From contig CAJULQ010000001.1 of assembly GCA_910587595.1 (NCBI GenBank), positions 496,001 through 560,000 of the forward strand: a stretch of DNA of 64,000 nucleotides. The letters run 5' to 3'. Positions within the stretch are counted from its first letter, which is position 1. Each line of letters opens with the position of its first letter. Source of the DNA: an uncultured Christensenellaceae bacterium. GTDB taxonomy: Bacteria; Bacillota; Clostridia; Christensenellales; Pumilibacteraceae. The notes below the pieces were generated by a model that made no database searches, was not told the DNA's origin, and was given only the letters and a program-made list of their open reading frames with translations. The position numbers were made by a program, and so were the translations under genes. This document shows positions 17,637 to 27,000 of the stretch, in pieces.

Positions 17637-19888
17637 ATTTGCCAAACGTCGACGGCGTATTCTTTAATAGTTCTGTCCGACGAAAAGTGCGCCGAGTTGG
17701 CTATGTTTTTGATTTGCTTGGCGGCAAAGGCTTTTTCGTTATTGCTGTCGGCGTTGATTTGGAGCAATGCGTTTACGTAGCTTTTCAAATCGTGCAACAC
17801 GAAGTAGTGGTCGGGCTTATGCCACGACGCCCCCACCGTCAGCGCGTCGTACAAGCCTTGAAAGCCGCCCGTGCCGTCATCGGAGAACGTGCCGTCGATA
17901 AGCGTATTTACGGCGTAGCTGTGCAAGGCGTCGGCCTTTAAAATAGCGCTCGGGTTGTAGTCGCCCTGCTTTAAGCGTTCTATCTCGTCCACTTCCGCGC
18001 CGAAAATGTAATTGTTCTCTTTGCCCGCAAGCTCTACGATTTCAATATTAGCGCCGTCCATCGTCCCGCAAGTTACCGCGCCGTTCATCATGAATTTCAT
18101 GTTGCCCGTGCCGCTCGCCTCCAGACCCGCCGTGGACACCTGCAACGATACATCGGTGCCCGCAACGATTTTTTCCGCGTAAGACACATTGTAGTTCTTC
18201 ACGAACACCACGCGCAACAAAGCGTTGGTGCGTGTGTCCGAATTGACCTTATTCGCGATTTCGTTGATGAACTTGATAATCGCCTTGGCGCGCTTATAAC
18301 TGGGTGCGCTCTTTGCCCCGAACACGAACACCGACGGATGAAAGTCTTTTACCGTTCCGTCTGCAAGTCCCTTGTAAATTTCCAGAATGGCGAACGCGGT
18401 CATGAGCTGACGCTTATACTCATGCAAGCGTTTCACTTGCGAATACACGATAAAGTTTTCGGGAATCTCCGCTCCTTCGTGCTTTTTTATGTACGCAAAG
18501 AGTTGCTTTTTCTTTTCGGCTTTCACCTTTACGAACCCATTGAGCGCGGCATCTACGTGCGTGTTGAGCTCGCCAAGATGCGTGATATCTTCGCGCCACG
18601 CGGTGCCGATCGTCTTATCAAGCAGGTCGGACAACTCGCGGTTGCACAACATGAGCCAGCGGCGTTGCGTAATACCGTTGGTCTTATTTTGGAATTTGTC
18701 GGGATAGTATTTATACGCGGTTTTAAACAGACTGCTTTTCAAAATGTCCGTGTGCAATTTGGCAACGCCGTTTACTGTGCGCCCCACGTATACGGCAAGG
18801 TTTGCCATGGAAAATCTGTCGTTTGCGTATATCGCCATGTCGGCGGCTTCCTCTTCACTGCACCCCAGTCGCTTAAATTCCGCGGTCTGGCTTTCCTGCA
18901 AGCGGAGCAAAACGTCGTAAATGTCCGGCAAAATCTTTTTTACGAGCGATGCCCCCCAACACTCGAGTGCTTCAGGCATGACGGTATGATTGGTGTACGC
19001 GAAAGTCTTTTTGGCGATTTCTTCCGCCTTGCCAAACGCCACCTTATACTTTGTAGTAAGCACACGTATAAGTTCGGCAATGGCGAGCACGGGGTGCGTG
19101 TCGTTTAACTGTATGGCGTTGTAATCGGCAAAGCTGTCGAAGCTTTTGCCGTGGAGCTTTACGTGTTTGTCCAACAGTTCGCCCACCGCCGCCGCCGAGA
19201 AGAAATATTCCTGCCGCAGTCTAAGCAACTTACCCTCTTCGGTGTCGTCGGCGGGGTACAAATATTCGCTGATTTTTTGCGCCTCCGCACTTCCTTCCGC
19301 CTGCCACAACCGCAGTACGTTCACGCGTTTTCCAAACACGGGCATATCGTACGGCACGGCGGTAACCACCATATCCGCAAAGACAATCTTGCGTTTTTCG
19401 CGCGGTTTGCGAACCGACCACGGGTCGCCGAAGCGTTGCCAATCGTCGGGCAGTTCCACCTGAAAGCCGTTTTCTATCGCCTGCTTGAACAACCCGTACT
19501 TATACCGTATGCCGTAACCATGCAACGGTAAGTCCAAACCCGCCGCCGAATCGAGAAAGCATGCGGCGAGCCGCCCCAGCCCACCGTTACCGAGCGCGGC
19601 GTCCTCGATCTCCTCGAACACGTTAATGTCCACGCCCTTTTCTTTGAGCAGTTCGCGCGTCTCGTCCAGCACGCCCAGCTCCATCAAGTTGTTGAAGAAA
19701 CTGCGCCCGATCAAAAACTCCATAGACAGATAGTATGCGTTGCGCTCTGCGGGTGCACGTGCTTGCGAAAGTCCGTATTGCATGGCGAGCGACGATATTT
19801 CGTTGTAAAGTTCGACAGTGGATTTTCCCTCCGTCTTGCACGTATTGAGTGCCTGCAAAAACTCAGTTTTCCCATTAATATTAGCCAT
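17633..19888 (-). CDS. glgP: Glycogen/maltodextrin phosphorylase (GT35)
   Basis: 751 residues from ATG 19888 (AGGAG seven bases upstream; the longer frame to 20047 is antisense to nothing useful and lacks the family N-terminus). The PLP-lysine region EASGTGNMKFMMNGAVTCGT lies near residue 570, and GNGGLGRLAACFLDS near residue 110 is the typical nucleotide/substrate loop. The enzyme releases glucose-1-phosphate from alpha-1,4-glucans by phosphorolysis in the cytoplasm. It is the last gene of the starch operon, directly after the MalG-type permease, so imported maltodextrin is its likely substrate. malP would be an equally fair name. Confidence 0.95.
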   Translation of the reverse strand: MANINGKTEFLQALNTCKTEGKSTVELYNEISSLAMQYGLSQARAPAERNAYYLSMEFLIGRSFFNNLMELGVLDETRELLKEKGVDINVFEEIEDAALGNGGLGRLAACFLDSAAGLDLPLHGYGIRYKYGLFKQAIENGFQVELPDDWQRFGDPWSVRKPREKRKIVFADMVVTAVPYDMPVFGKRVNVLRLWQAEGSAEAQKISEYLYPADDTEEGKLLRLRQEYFFSAAAVGELLDKHVKLHGKSFDSFADYNAIQLNDTHPVLAIAELIRVLTTKYKVAFGKAEEIAKKTFAYTNHTVMPEALECWGASLVKKILPDIYDVLLRLQESQTAEFKRLGCSEEEAADMAIYANDRFSMANLAVYVGRTVNGVAKLHTDILKSSLFKTAYKYYPDKFQNKTNGITQRRWLMLCNRELSDLLDKTIGTAWREDITHLGELNTHVDAALNGFVKVKAEKKKQLFAYIKKHEGAEIPENFIVYSQVKRLHEYKRQLMTAFAILEIYKGLADGTVKDFHPSVFVFGAKSAPSYKRAKAIIKFINEIANKVNSDTRTNALLRVVFVKNYNVSYAEKIVAGTDVSLQVSTAGLEASGTGNMKFMMNGAVTCGTMDGANIEIVELAGKENNYIFGAEVDEIERLKQGDYNPSAILKADALHSYAVNTLIDGTFSDDGTGGFQGLYDALTVGASWHKPDHYFVLHDLKSYVNALLQINADSNNEKAFAAKQIKNIANSAHFSSDRTIKEYAVDVWQI

Positions 19889-19899
19889 AATTTCTCCTA

Positions 19900-20769
19900 T
19901 TAGCCCTTTACCGAGCCACCGGTAACGCCTTCCACATAGTATTTTTGCAACCAAATAAACAGTGCCGTAATGGGAATGGAAACCACCACCGCCGCCGCAC
20001 AGAACACCGTAAAGTATTCGCTGGCGAGCGTGGAATTGTCCAGCCACGACTTCATGCCGACTGCCACGGTAAACTTATCGGGGTCGCCGAGCATAATGAA
20101 CGACGAGAACATGAACTCGCCCCACGGCGCTATAAACGCAGTAAGAATGGTGTAAATGATAATCGGCTTGGCGAGCGGCAAAATAATCTTTACGAAAATT
20201 TGGTGTCGGTTTGCGCCGTCTATTCGCGCTGCCTCGTCGAGCGACTTTGGTATCGTGTCGAAGAAGCCCTTGCAAATGTAATACTGCATGGCAGAACTTG
20301 CCGTGAACACGAGTATCAAGCCGAGCAAATTTTGCGTAAGGTTGATTTCCTTGAGCACGAAGTACACCGCCGTCATAGACAAAAAGCCGGGAAACATGCC
20401 CAAAATGAGCATGATGTTCATGAGCGGTTTTCTCATCTTAAAGCGCAATCTCGATAGCGCATAGCTGGTCATTAAAACGATTATTGTCTGCACAATGGTA
20501 ACCGCCACCGAAACAATCATTGTGTTGGCGTACCAGCGCAAAAACTTGGTTTGCGTAAACAGCTTGATGTAATTGTTGAACGACCACTGCTTGGGAAGAA
20601 GATAGTCCGCCGACATTCCCACCTGTTCGCCGCGAAACGACAGCACGATGAGCATAAAGAACGGTATCAACCAAACAACCGATATGGCAATGAGAATGGC
20701 GTAAATGACCACAAGCGAGATGCGCTCGGCGGCTTTCTTGCTTCTGTATTTTTTCTTGACCTCTATCAT
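19900..20769 (-). CDS. malG: Maltodextrin ABC importer permease MalG type
   Basis: 289 residues with six predicted membrane spans. The EAA loop DEAARIDGANRHQIFVKIIL near residue 185 marks binding-protein-dependent permeases. It overlaps the stop of the MalF-type gene by one base (ATG at 20769), so translation is probably coupled. It pairs with MalF to form the channel. The ATPase is encoded elsewhere. Confidence 0.93.
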   Translation of the reverse strand: MIEVKKKYRSKKAAERISLVVIYAILIAISVVWLIPFFMLIVLSFRGEQVGMSADYLLPKQWSFNNYIKLFTQTKFLRWYANTMIVSVAVTIVQTIIVLMTSYALSRLRFKMRKPLMNIMLILGMFPGFLSMTAVYFVLKEINLTQNLLGLILVFTASSAMQYYICKGFFDTIPKSLDEAARIDGANRHQIFVKIILPLAKPIIIYTILTAFIAPWGEFMFSSFIMLGDPDKFTVAVGMKSWLDNSTLASEYFTVFCAAAVVVSIPITALFIWLQKYYVEGVTGGSVKG

Positions 20770-22277
20770 TACATAAATTCCTCCTCGTTTTGCACCGATT
20801 TGGAACGGTTGTATAGAATTAAGGACAGCACGGCAACGATGACAAACGTGAATATACCGATAACCGAAGCGATACCGTATTGACTCTCGCTAACCGTCAA
20901 CTTATACAGCCAGGTAATGAGCAAATCGGTTTTGCCCGCATACTGCATATCCAAAGAAGATGGATTGCCGCCCGTTAGAAGGAAGATGACATTGAAGTTG
21001 TTGAGATTGCCTATGAACTGCGTGATAAGATATGGTGTGGTGACGTGCAACATATACGGCAACGTGATTTTTAAGTATGCGCGCACAGGTCCCACGCCGT
21101 CCATGCGAGCCGACTCATACAAATCGGCAGGAATATTCATAAGGATACCCGTGCAAATGAGCATGGAGTACGGTATGCCTACCCACATATTGACGATGAT
21201 AACCGTTATTTTTGCAACAGTGCCATCCGTCAAGAACGGTATGGCTTTGTTTATCCACCCCCACTTTAACATGAGATTGTTCACAAGCCCTTGATCGGCG
21301 AGAAGTTGCGACATAAACATGAGCGAGACGAACTGCGGAACGGCTATCGTTATTACAAGAATCGTTCGCCACAGTTTTTTGAATTTAACGCCCTTCTTGT
21401 TGATAAGAATCGCCACTACCATGCCGAGCACGTAATTGGTAAAAGTGGCAAAGAACGCCCAAACGATGGTCCACAGGAGCACTTCGCGGAAAGTGTAGGC
21501 AAACACTTTGCTGTTGGCGGAAACACCGCCGCCGAGTAGCGTTACGAAGTTGTCAACGCCCGACCAAGCAAACAACTCGTTGGGCGGCATGTGCGCTTTG
21601 TCATAGTTGGTGAAAGCGATAAACACCATAAAGAATATGGGAAGTATCGTAAACACAACAAGCCCGAACATGGGAATCGCCAAGAGCGACTTGTGATAAT
21701 TCTCGTTGGCGTAAGAGTGCAAATCGTCCTTTGCCGTAGCAAGTTTGCGGTGCACTTCTACGAGCTGTTGCGACAACAGATTGCCCTGTACGTTCTGATA
21801 CCAAACGTACAGGAAAGCCACCATAATGAATATCGTTAAAAGGGAATATAGCAATATCAAAAGGCTGTTGTCGTAGAACTTATACGTAAAGGCGCCCAGC
21901 GCGTCATCCCATTCTTCCACACGGGCAATCTCGCCCAAACTGCCCATTTTGGCAAGATATTTCCAACCGAAAAACACCATGTACAAAATAAACAGCAATT
22001 CAAACAAGAGATAAATAACCCCGCGCAGAAACTGCTTGCGTGCTATCAGCCCGAAGCCCATAACACCGAACGACATGCGCGTCTTCCAGTCCCCGTACTT
22101 CGCCGCCCTGCCGATATTGATAAAAATTCCCGCAAAGGCAAGCCACAACTTTTTGAGTTGTTTGGGTATCGCCTTGAAGAATGCCTTCAACTTTCCCGGC
22201 AAACTTTTGAAGAAAGCGGCAAACTTAAACCAAAACCTTCCCCAAGGCGATTTTTTCAAATACTCCAAATCGTCCAT
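20769..22277 (-). CDS. malF: Maltodextrin ABC importer permease MalF type
   Basis: 502 residues from ATG 22277 (GGGAG upstream; a TTG at 22289 is less likely). An unusually long N-terminal region (about 200 residues) includes an amphipathic stretch rich in Lys and Phe, then two membrane spans, before the six-span permease core with YESARMDGVGPVRAYLKITL. Long N-termini with an extra domain are known for MalF proteins of clostridia. It should transport maltodextrins with the neighbouring MalG and MalE. Confidence 0.92.
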   Translation of the reverse strand: MDDLEYLKKSPWGRFWFKFAAFFKSLPGKLKAFFKAIPKQLKKLWLAFAGIFINIGRAAKYGDWKTRMSFGVMGFGLIARKQFLRGVIYLLFELLFILYMVFFGWKYLAKMGSLGEIARVEEWDDALGAFTYKFYDNSLLILLYSLLTIFIMVAFLYVWYQNVQGNLLSQQLVEVHRKLATAKDDLHSYANENYHKSLLAIPMFGLVVFTILPIFFMVFIAFTNYDKAHMPPNELFAWSGVDNFVTLLGGGVSANSKVFAYTFREVLLWTIVWAFFATFTNYVLGMVVAILINKKGVKFKKLWRTILVITIAVPQFVSLMFMSQLLADQGLVNNLMLKWGWINKAIPFLTDGTVAKITVIIVNMWVGIPYSMLICTGILMNIPADLYESARMDGVGPVRAYLKITLPYMLHVTTPYLITQFIGNLNNFNVIFLLTGGNPSSLDMQYAGKTDLLITWLYKLTVSESQYGIASVIGIFTFVIVAVLSLILYNRSKSVQNEEEFM

Positions 22278-22291
22278 AGTTTCTCCCAAAG

Positions 22292-23557
22292 TTAAGACGC
22301 ACTAACCGAACCTTTTATGAGTTGTACCATTTTTGTCAACTGCGCCCCGTAAGCGATGCGTCCGTCTGTGCCGTCTTCGTTGAGCAAATCGTCTATAATA
22401 TTGAGCCCGTAATTTTTCAACGGCTCCCAGAAATTGGACGGAACGGAGGTTTGCGCCACGGCAAATTCATTTTGCGCATTGAGCGCGGCGAATGTTTCGT
22501 CTTCGCTGATTTGTTGGGCAACGGCTTTGTTGGTGGGTCCCACCATGTGCTTTTCAAAGCGTACTTTCTGCATGTTTTCGCTCGAAAGGAATGCCGCCAG
22601 CTTGTGCGCCTCGGCAATATTTTTGCTGTGCGGATTAACGCCGATAAGCTTGTATCCTCTGAACGACGACAACTGCACCGTTTCCTCGCCTACCGTAACC
22701 GTAGGAAGTTTGCACACGCCGTAGTTTTCGCCCAACACTTCTTTAATGTGTTGCGCACTCCACGTCCCCGTAACGGCAACTGCCATTTGCCCCGTAGTGA
22801 ATCCCGTAGCAATGATATTGTTGTCCGTCCCCTTGCCCGCAAATGCTTTGCTCTGCGTAAGCTTTGCAATGGCCTTAGAAGCTTTGATGCCGTTTTCGTT
22901 ATCGAAGTCGATGTCTATGCTCGTCTCCACGTATTTGTCGTCGTACGCCACGCTATATGTGCCGCCGAACGCAAAGAACCAACCGGCGGTGTACCAAGGC
23001 ACGTCAATAGCCCAGCCGATCTTTTTGTTCCCGTCCTCGCACGCCTTGATAACGCCTTCAAGCGTTTTTGCTTGTTCGTCCGACACGATGTCCTTATTGT
23101 AGAACATAAAGTAGCCGTTATCGGAAGCGAACGGATAGCCGTACACCTTTTCGTCGGCGGTGCCGTACGCAAGGGAGCCGGACTTTACCGATTCTTCGCT
23201 GTTGTCCGCCTTAATCGTGTCGAGATACCCACCGCCGATACGCGCGAGCGCACCCACGCGAAGCAACGGCACGAGTTGGTCGTTAGAGTAGCAGTATACG
23301 TCGGCGGCGGCGTCAACGTCTTTGCTCACGTTGCTGTACGCCATATCTTCTTCGCCGATACCGAACTTAATCTTATACTTTTTATCGGGATTGGCGGCTT
23401 TGAACTGCTCCGCCATTTCCATAAAGGTTTGCTCCTGTGCCGCCGAACCCCAAACCGTAAGCTCGATGGAATCGTCGCCGCCGCAAGCGGTAAGTCCTGC
23501 CAACGCGCCCACCGCAAGCGCAACGCACACAAACAATGATGCCAAACGTTTTTTCAT
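22292..23557 (-). CDS. malE: Maltodextrin-binding lipoprotein MalE type
   Basis: 421 residues. The signal sequence ends in the lipobox LTAC (GALAGLTACGGDD, Cys about 25), so it is membrane anchored. The mature protein has the classic MalE features: ELTVWGSAAQEQTFMEMAEQ, YGYPFASDNGYFMFYNKD and MAVAVTGTWSAQHIKEVLG. It overlaps the GH13 gene start region by four bases. It hands maltodextrins produced by the surface amylase to MalFG. Confidence 0.94.
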   Translation of the reverse strand: MKKRLASLFVCVALAVGALAGLTACGGDDSIELTVWGSAAQEQTFMEMAEQFKAANPDKKYKIKFGIGEEDMAYSNVSKDVDAAADVYCYSNDQLVPLLRVGALARIGGGYLDTIKADNSEESVKSGSLAYGTADEKVYGYPFASDNGYFMFYNKDIVSDEQAKTLEGVIKACEDGNKKIGWAIDVPWYTAGWFFAFGGTYSVAYDDKYVETSIDIDFDNENGIKASKAIAKLTQSKAFAGKGTDNNIIATGFTTGQMAVAVTGTWSAQHIKEVLGENYGVCKLPTVTVGEETVQLSSFRGYKLIGVNPHSKNIAEAHKLAAFLSSENMQKVRFEKHMVGPTNKAVAQQISEDETFAALNAQNEFAVAQTSVPSNFWEPLKNYGLNIIDDLLNEDGTDGRIAYGAQLTKMVQLIKGSVSAS

Positions 23558-25278
23558 ACTCTTTTCCCTCCCGGAATTGAATTGTTATTTTTCACAACGA
23601 GTACACCGTTGCCAAAAATCGTATCTTTGTCGCAGTTGCGCGAGAACAGCATTTGTCCGTCTACCGCAAGCTTTTGGCTCTTTCTGCCCAAACAAAAGTA
23701 CGCCGTAATGCACTCCCCGCCGACGCGACGCGTTATGGTAAGAATGTTGCCACGCGCCTCTATTTGGGCGTTCCCGCCCGATAGCGCGGCTCGCTTCTTT
23801 AAGCCGAGTATTGTCTTAATATTTTGCCAATACTCTTTGTCCTGCCCGACTTTCGTCCAGTCGAACGGTTTGCGGCAGTCGGGGTCGCCGTCGCCGTCCA
23901 GCGGCAGTTCCGTACCGTAGAACATGCACGGCATGCCGGGGAAAACAACCGTGGCAACCAACGCAGCCAACAGCTTATCTTTATTGCCGCCCGCAAGCCG
24001 CAAAAACCGAGGCGTGTCGTGATTGTCCAAAAAATTGAGCGCCATGGCGTTTGCCTGCTCGGTGTTGGCAACCAGCAACTTGTTCATGCGCGCGGCAACC
24101 TCTTTTGCCCCCGCGATGCTTTTGCCGAACCCGTCTGCCAGTATCTTTTGCAGTTTGTAGTTCATCACGCCGTCGAATTGCTCGCCGCGCAACCAGTGCT
24201 CGTTGTCGTGCCAAATCTCGCCGATAATCAGCGTGTCGGGATTCTCCGCCTTGCACTCTCTGCGCAGTTGCCGCCACATTTCGTGCGATATTTCGTCGGC
24301 TACGTCCAGTCTGAGCCCGTCGAACCCCATGCGCACGTATTCGAGCGCAACGTCCGTCAAGTACCGCCGCACCGCCGCGTTGCTCGTGTTCCACTTGGGC
24401 ATATACTTACAACTTGCAAAGCATGCGTAGTTGCCTTTGCTAACGTCGGGCGCGTCTCCGTCTATCAAAAACCGGTCGTAATACTGCGAGTCTCTGCCCC
24501 GCTTGCATACGTCGGCAAACAGTTCGTGCGCCGCGTCGCAGTGGTTGAATACGCAGTCTATCACCACCTTCATGCCGCGCGCGTGCGCCGCCGCCAGTAG
24601 CCGCTTCAACGAATCCGCGTCGCCGAACTGCGGATCTACGTGCAAGTAGTCCTTAATGTTGTACTTGTGGTTGGAAGAAGACAGAAACACGGGCGTCAGA
24701 TACAGCGCGTTGATACCCAAATCGCGCAAATACCCGAGCTTTTGGGTGATGCCGTCCAAGTCCCCACCGCAAAACGAGTGACGGTCTATCGCACTGCCCC
24801 ACGGCGTGTTGATATACCCTTCGTCCTTAGCAAAATCGCCGCGCGCAAACCGGTCTACGAATATCTGATAGAATGTGGCGTTCTCCGCCCAAGACAGAAC
24901 CGGCATAACGTCTACGGCGTTGATAAACGGGAACTGAAAGAACGTGTAATACGCAAGGTCGAAATCGTAGGCGCTTGTCAGTCCCTCCTCCGAATAGTAG
25001 TACGTTTTTCCCTTTTCGGTGATTTTGAACACGTAGGCAAACCGCACATCGCTAAGCGCAATGCGCACGCGGTAATACGAAAATACTCCGTCGCACGCCG
25101 CCGCCCGCATGGGCACGCTAAATCGTTCGTGCGTAAAATCGTATTTGTTGTTATACAGTATCTCCACCCGCTCGGGCTTGTCGCTTGCCGCCATACGCAA
25201 CGTTATAACCAACGTGTGCGGATCGGCGGCATAAGCAAACCTGCTCTCGGGTTGATGATACACGGCGTATTTGTTCAT
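23554..25278 (-). CDS. Intracellular GH13 neopullulanase/cyclomaltodextrinase-type enzyme
   Basis: 574 residues with no signal peptide. An N-terminal beta domain (residues 1-125) like that of GH13_20 enzymes precedes the barrel. Catalytic sites are GLRLDVADE (nucleophile Asp, about 320), LIIGEIWHD (acid/base Glu, about 350) and NFLDNHDTPR (about 415). FQIFVDRFARGD is the usual first-strand signature. The family hydrolyses short maltodextrins, cyclodextrins or pullulan linkages in the cytoplasm. It lies between the LacI and MalE genes in the starch operon. A four-base overlap with malE suggests coupled translation. Confidence 0.92.
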   Translation of the reverse strand: MNKYAVYHQPESRFAYAADPHTLVITLRMAASDKPERVEILYNNKYDFTHERFSVPMRAAACDGVFSYYRVRIALSDVRFAYVFKITEKGKTYYYSEEGLTSAYDFDLAYYTFFQFPFINAVDVMPVLSWAENATFYQIFVDRFARGDFAKDEGYINTPWGSAIDRHSFCGGDLDGITQKLGYLRDLGINALYLTPVFLSSSNHKYNIKDYLHVDPQFGDADSLKRLLAAAHARGMKVVIDCVFNHCDAAHELFADVCKRGRDSQYYDRFLIDGDAPDVSKGNYACFASCKYMPKWNTSNAAVRRYLTDVALEYVRMGFDGLRLDVADEISHEMWRQLRRECKAENPDTLIIGEIWHDNEHWLRGEQFDGVMNYKLQKILADGFGKSIAGAKEVAARMNKLLVANTEQANAMALNFLDNHDTPRFLRLAGGNKDKLLAALVATVVFPGMPCMFYGTELPLDGDGDPDCRKPFDWTKVGQDKEYWQNIKTILGLKKRAALSGGNAQIEARGNILTITRRVGGECITAYFCLGRKSQKLAVDGQMLFSRNCDKDTIFGNGVLVVKNNNSIPGGKRV

Positions 25279-25290
25279 AAAAAATTCGTG

Positions 25291-26088
25291 TTACCTTACT
25301 CTGACGGTATGCGTAATGCCTTGTACTCTTTCGGTAGCTTTATAAAAACAGTCGATAAGCGCGTTGGCTTTGGACTCCGTGTGCGCGGGGACGAGCAAAA
25401 TATTGTCGTTGTTCTCGCCGTACAGCTTGTGCAAAGAATTGTTCACCGTTACTATGTTGCGCCCCGCTAAGTTGCGAAACTCGCTGTCGCGGATATACAC
25501 CACTTCGCACGGCAAGTTCTTTAATTCGTCCTTCACTGCTTGGTTATACAGATCCACGAGCGCCAGTGTGAAATTGTTCTTGCCGAATTTTTCTTCGCCG
25601 CGCGCCACCACGTAGTCGAAATCTTGCAAGACCTGAAAGAACAGTTCGTCGTGAATGATGCCGTCTACCGAGAGGAGCGGCACGTAGTTTTCGTGCGCAA
25701 GGCGCAAGAACTCGTTCTCTTCCAGCCCCATGCAGATGACGGCGTCCGCCATGTCGATACGGGTGTTTTCCAAATGCGTGCGGATAATCAGGTTGTAGCC
25801 GAGGCTCTCAAACGCCTTACTGATGTGCCGCAAGGCGTCGTAGCTCTCTGCTTTTTGCAAAACGGTTTCGTGCTTTTCGGTCAAGAGGATGACGTTGTTG
25901 CTCTTGCTCAGCGCAAACGACTGCGCTATGCGCGAGGGCTGAAAATTGTACAGATTGACGATTTGCAAAATCTTGCGCTTGGTGTCTGCCGTATATCTGT
26001 CTTCATGCTTGCCGTTTATCACGTACGACACGGTTGCCACCGATACGCCCGAAAGCCGCGCTATGTCTTTTATCGTAACTTTTTCCAT
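25291..26088 (-). CDS. LacI-family regulator of the starch operon, short effector domain
   Basis: 265 residues from ATG 26088, which overlaps the upstream stop (TGATG). The N-terminal KVTIKDIARLSGVSVATVSY is a canonical HTH, and the hinge region is RIAQSFALSKSNN. The effector domain is shorter (about 205 residues) and more divergent than the 270 or so residues usual for LacI, so its ligand pocket may be unusual. Encoded inside the operon it should control, it probably binds the TTAACYGTTTAAC sites at 29625, 31339 and 31426. The effector is likely maltose or maltodextrin by context only. Confidence 0.88.
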   Translation of the reverse strand: MEKVTIKDIARLSGVSVATVSYVINGKHEDRYTADTKRKILQIVNLYNFQPSRIAQSFALSKSNNVILLTEKHETVLQKAESYDALRHISKAFESLGYNLIIRTHLENTRIDMADAVICMGLEENEFLRLAHENYVPLLSVDGIIHDELFFQVLQDFDYVVARGEEKFGKNNFTLALVDLYNQAVKDELKNLPCEVVYIRDSEFRNLAGRNIVTVNNSLHKLYGENNDNILLVPAHTESKANALIDCFYKATERVQGITHTVRVR

Positions 26089-26996
26089 CAAACCAAACCC
26101 ATCGGCTCCATATACACAGCCATAATACTGCCTCCGCTGAAATACTTGATATACAGATTGTACTGTCCCGCTTCTTCGCCAATATACTCTATACGAGGTT
26201 CCGCCAAGTAGTACGCACTTTCAGGTGCCGATAAAAAATCTTTCGTGTCGTTTTCCTTTTCGGTGCTTGCCTCTAAGTCGATAGACCACTGTTTATTGCT
26301 ACCGCCTATAGGTGACTTTTCGGCTTTGTCCGACTCCTTTAAGCCGGTGGTATACACCACGAACGAATCGCCCGGCTTAAGCTCCAAGCCTTCCACTTTC
26401 AGCTCGGCGGCAAATTGGTACCCCAAGTTCTCCGCCGACGAAATGTTGGTAAAGCCGCGAATGAGCTTCACGTTTTCGGTGGTGCCGTCGGCACGCTTGA
26501 GTTCCAAATAGTGGTTAGGCTCCGCCGCAACAACGCCGTCGGGAATAATCGGGTCTTTGTGTTGCGAAAGATCGGCGCGCCAATCTGCATAAAAGAACGT
26601 TGGCTCGGTAACCTTGGGCATGCTTTTGTAGTAAGTAACCGTGGCGTTCTTTATCGTCCACCAGCCGTTAAAGCAGTAGGGGTTGCCCTCTTTGTCTTTA
26701 CGCGTGCTGATGGGCACGGGCAACTTAGCGCCGCGCTCCACCGTACACAAATACGCGTTTTGGGTAAAGATGGCTTCGCACTCCGCCGCAGAAAGCTTGG
26801 TGGCTCCCGTAGGCACTTCGTTTTCCACCGTCTGCCCGCCTTCTACGTACGTGCCGGGAACGAGATACAGTTTGCCTTGCTCCTCCGCGGCTAAGGGCGC
26901 GGGAGAAGATTGCGTGGTTGCGGCGGTGGCGGTGATTACACCCAAACTGCAAACCGCCAACAGGCTCACCAAAATCAATGACAATATCTTTTTCAT
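26088..26996 (-). CDS. Secreted protein of unknown function in the starch operon
   Basis: 302 residues with a cleavable signal peptide (MKKILSLILVSLLAVCSLGV then an ATA-rich site). The mature part has YFNGWWTIKN-like and ADWRADLSQ segments that resemble the InlB/Listeria-type beta repeat edges in neighbouring lipoproteins. The C-terminal half looks beta-rich (FVVYTTGLKESDKAEK) and could be a carbohydrate-binding module. No catalytic motif is visible. Between the amylase lipoprotein and LacI genes, it is probably an accessory starch-binding protein, but that is inference. Confidence 0.72.
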   Translation of the reverse strand: MKKILSLILVSLLAVCSLGVITATAATTQSSPAPLAAEEQGKLYLVPGTYVEGGQTVENEVPTGATKLSAAECEAIFTQNAYLCTVERGAKLPVPISTRKDKEGNPYCFNGWWTIKNATVTYYKSMPKVTEPTFFYADWRADLSQHKDPIIPDGVVAAEPNHYLELKRADGTTENVKLIRGFTNISSAENLGYQFAAELKVEGLELKPGDSFVVYTTGLKESDKAEKSPIGGSNKQWSIDLEASTEKENDTKDFLSAPESAYYLAEPRIEYIGEEAGQYNLYIKYFSGGSIMAVYMEPMGLV

Positions 26997-27000
26997 GATT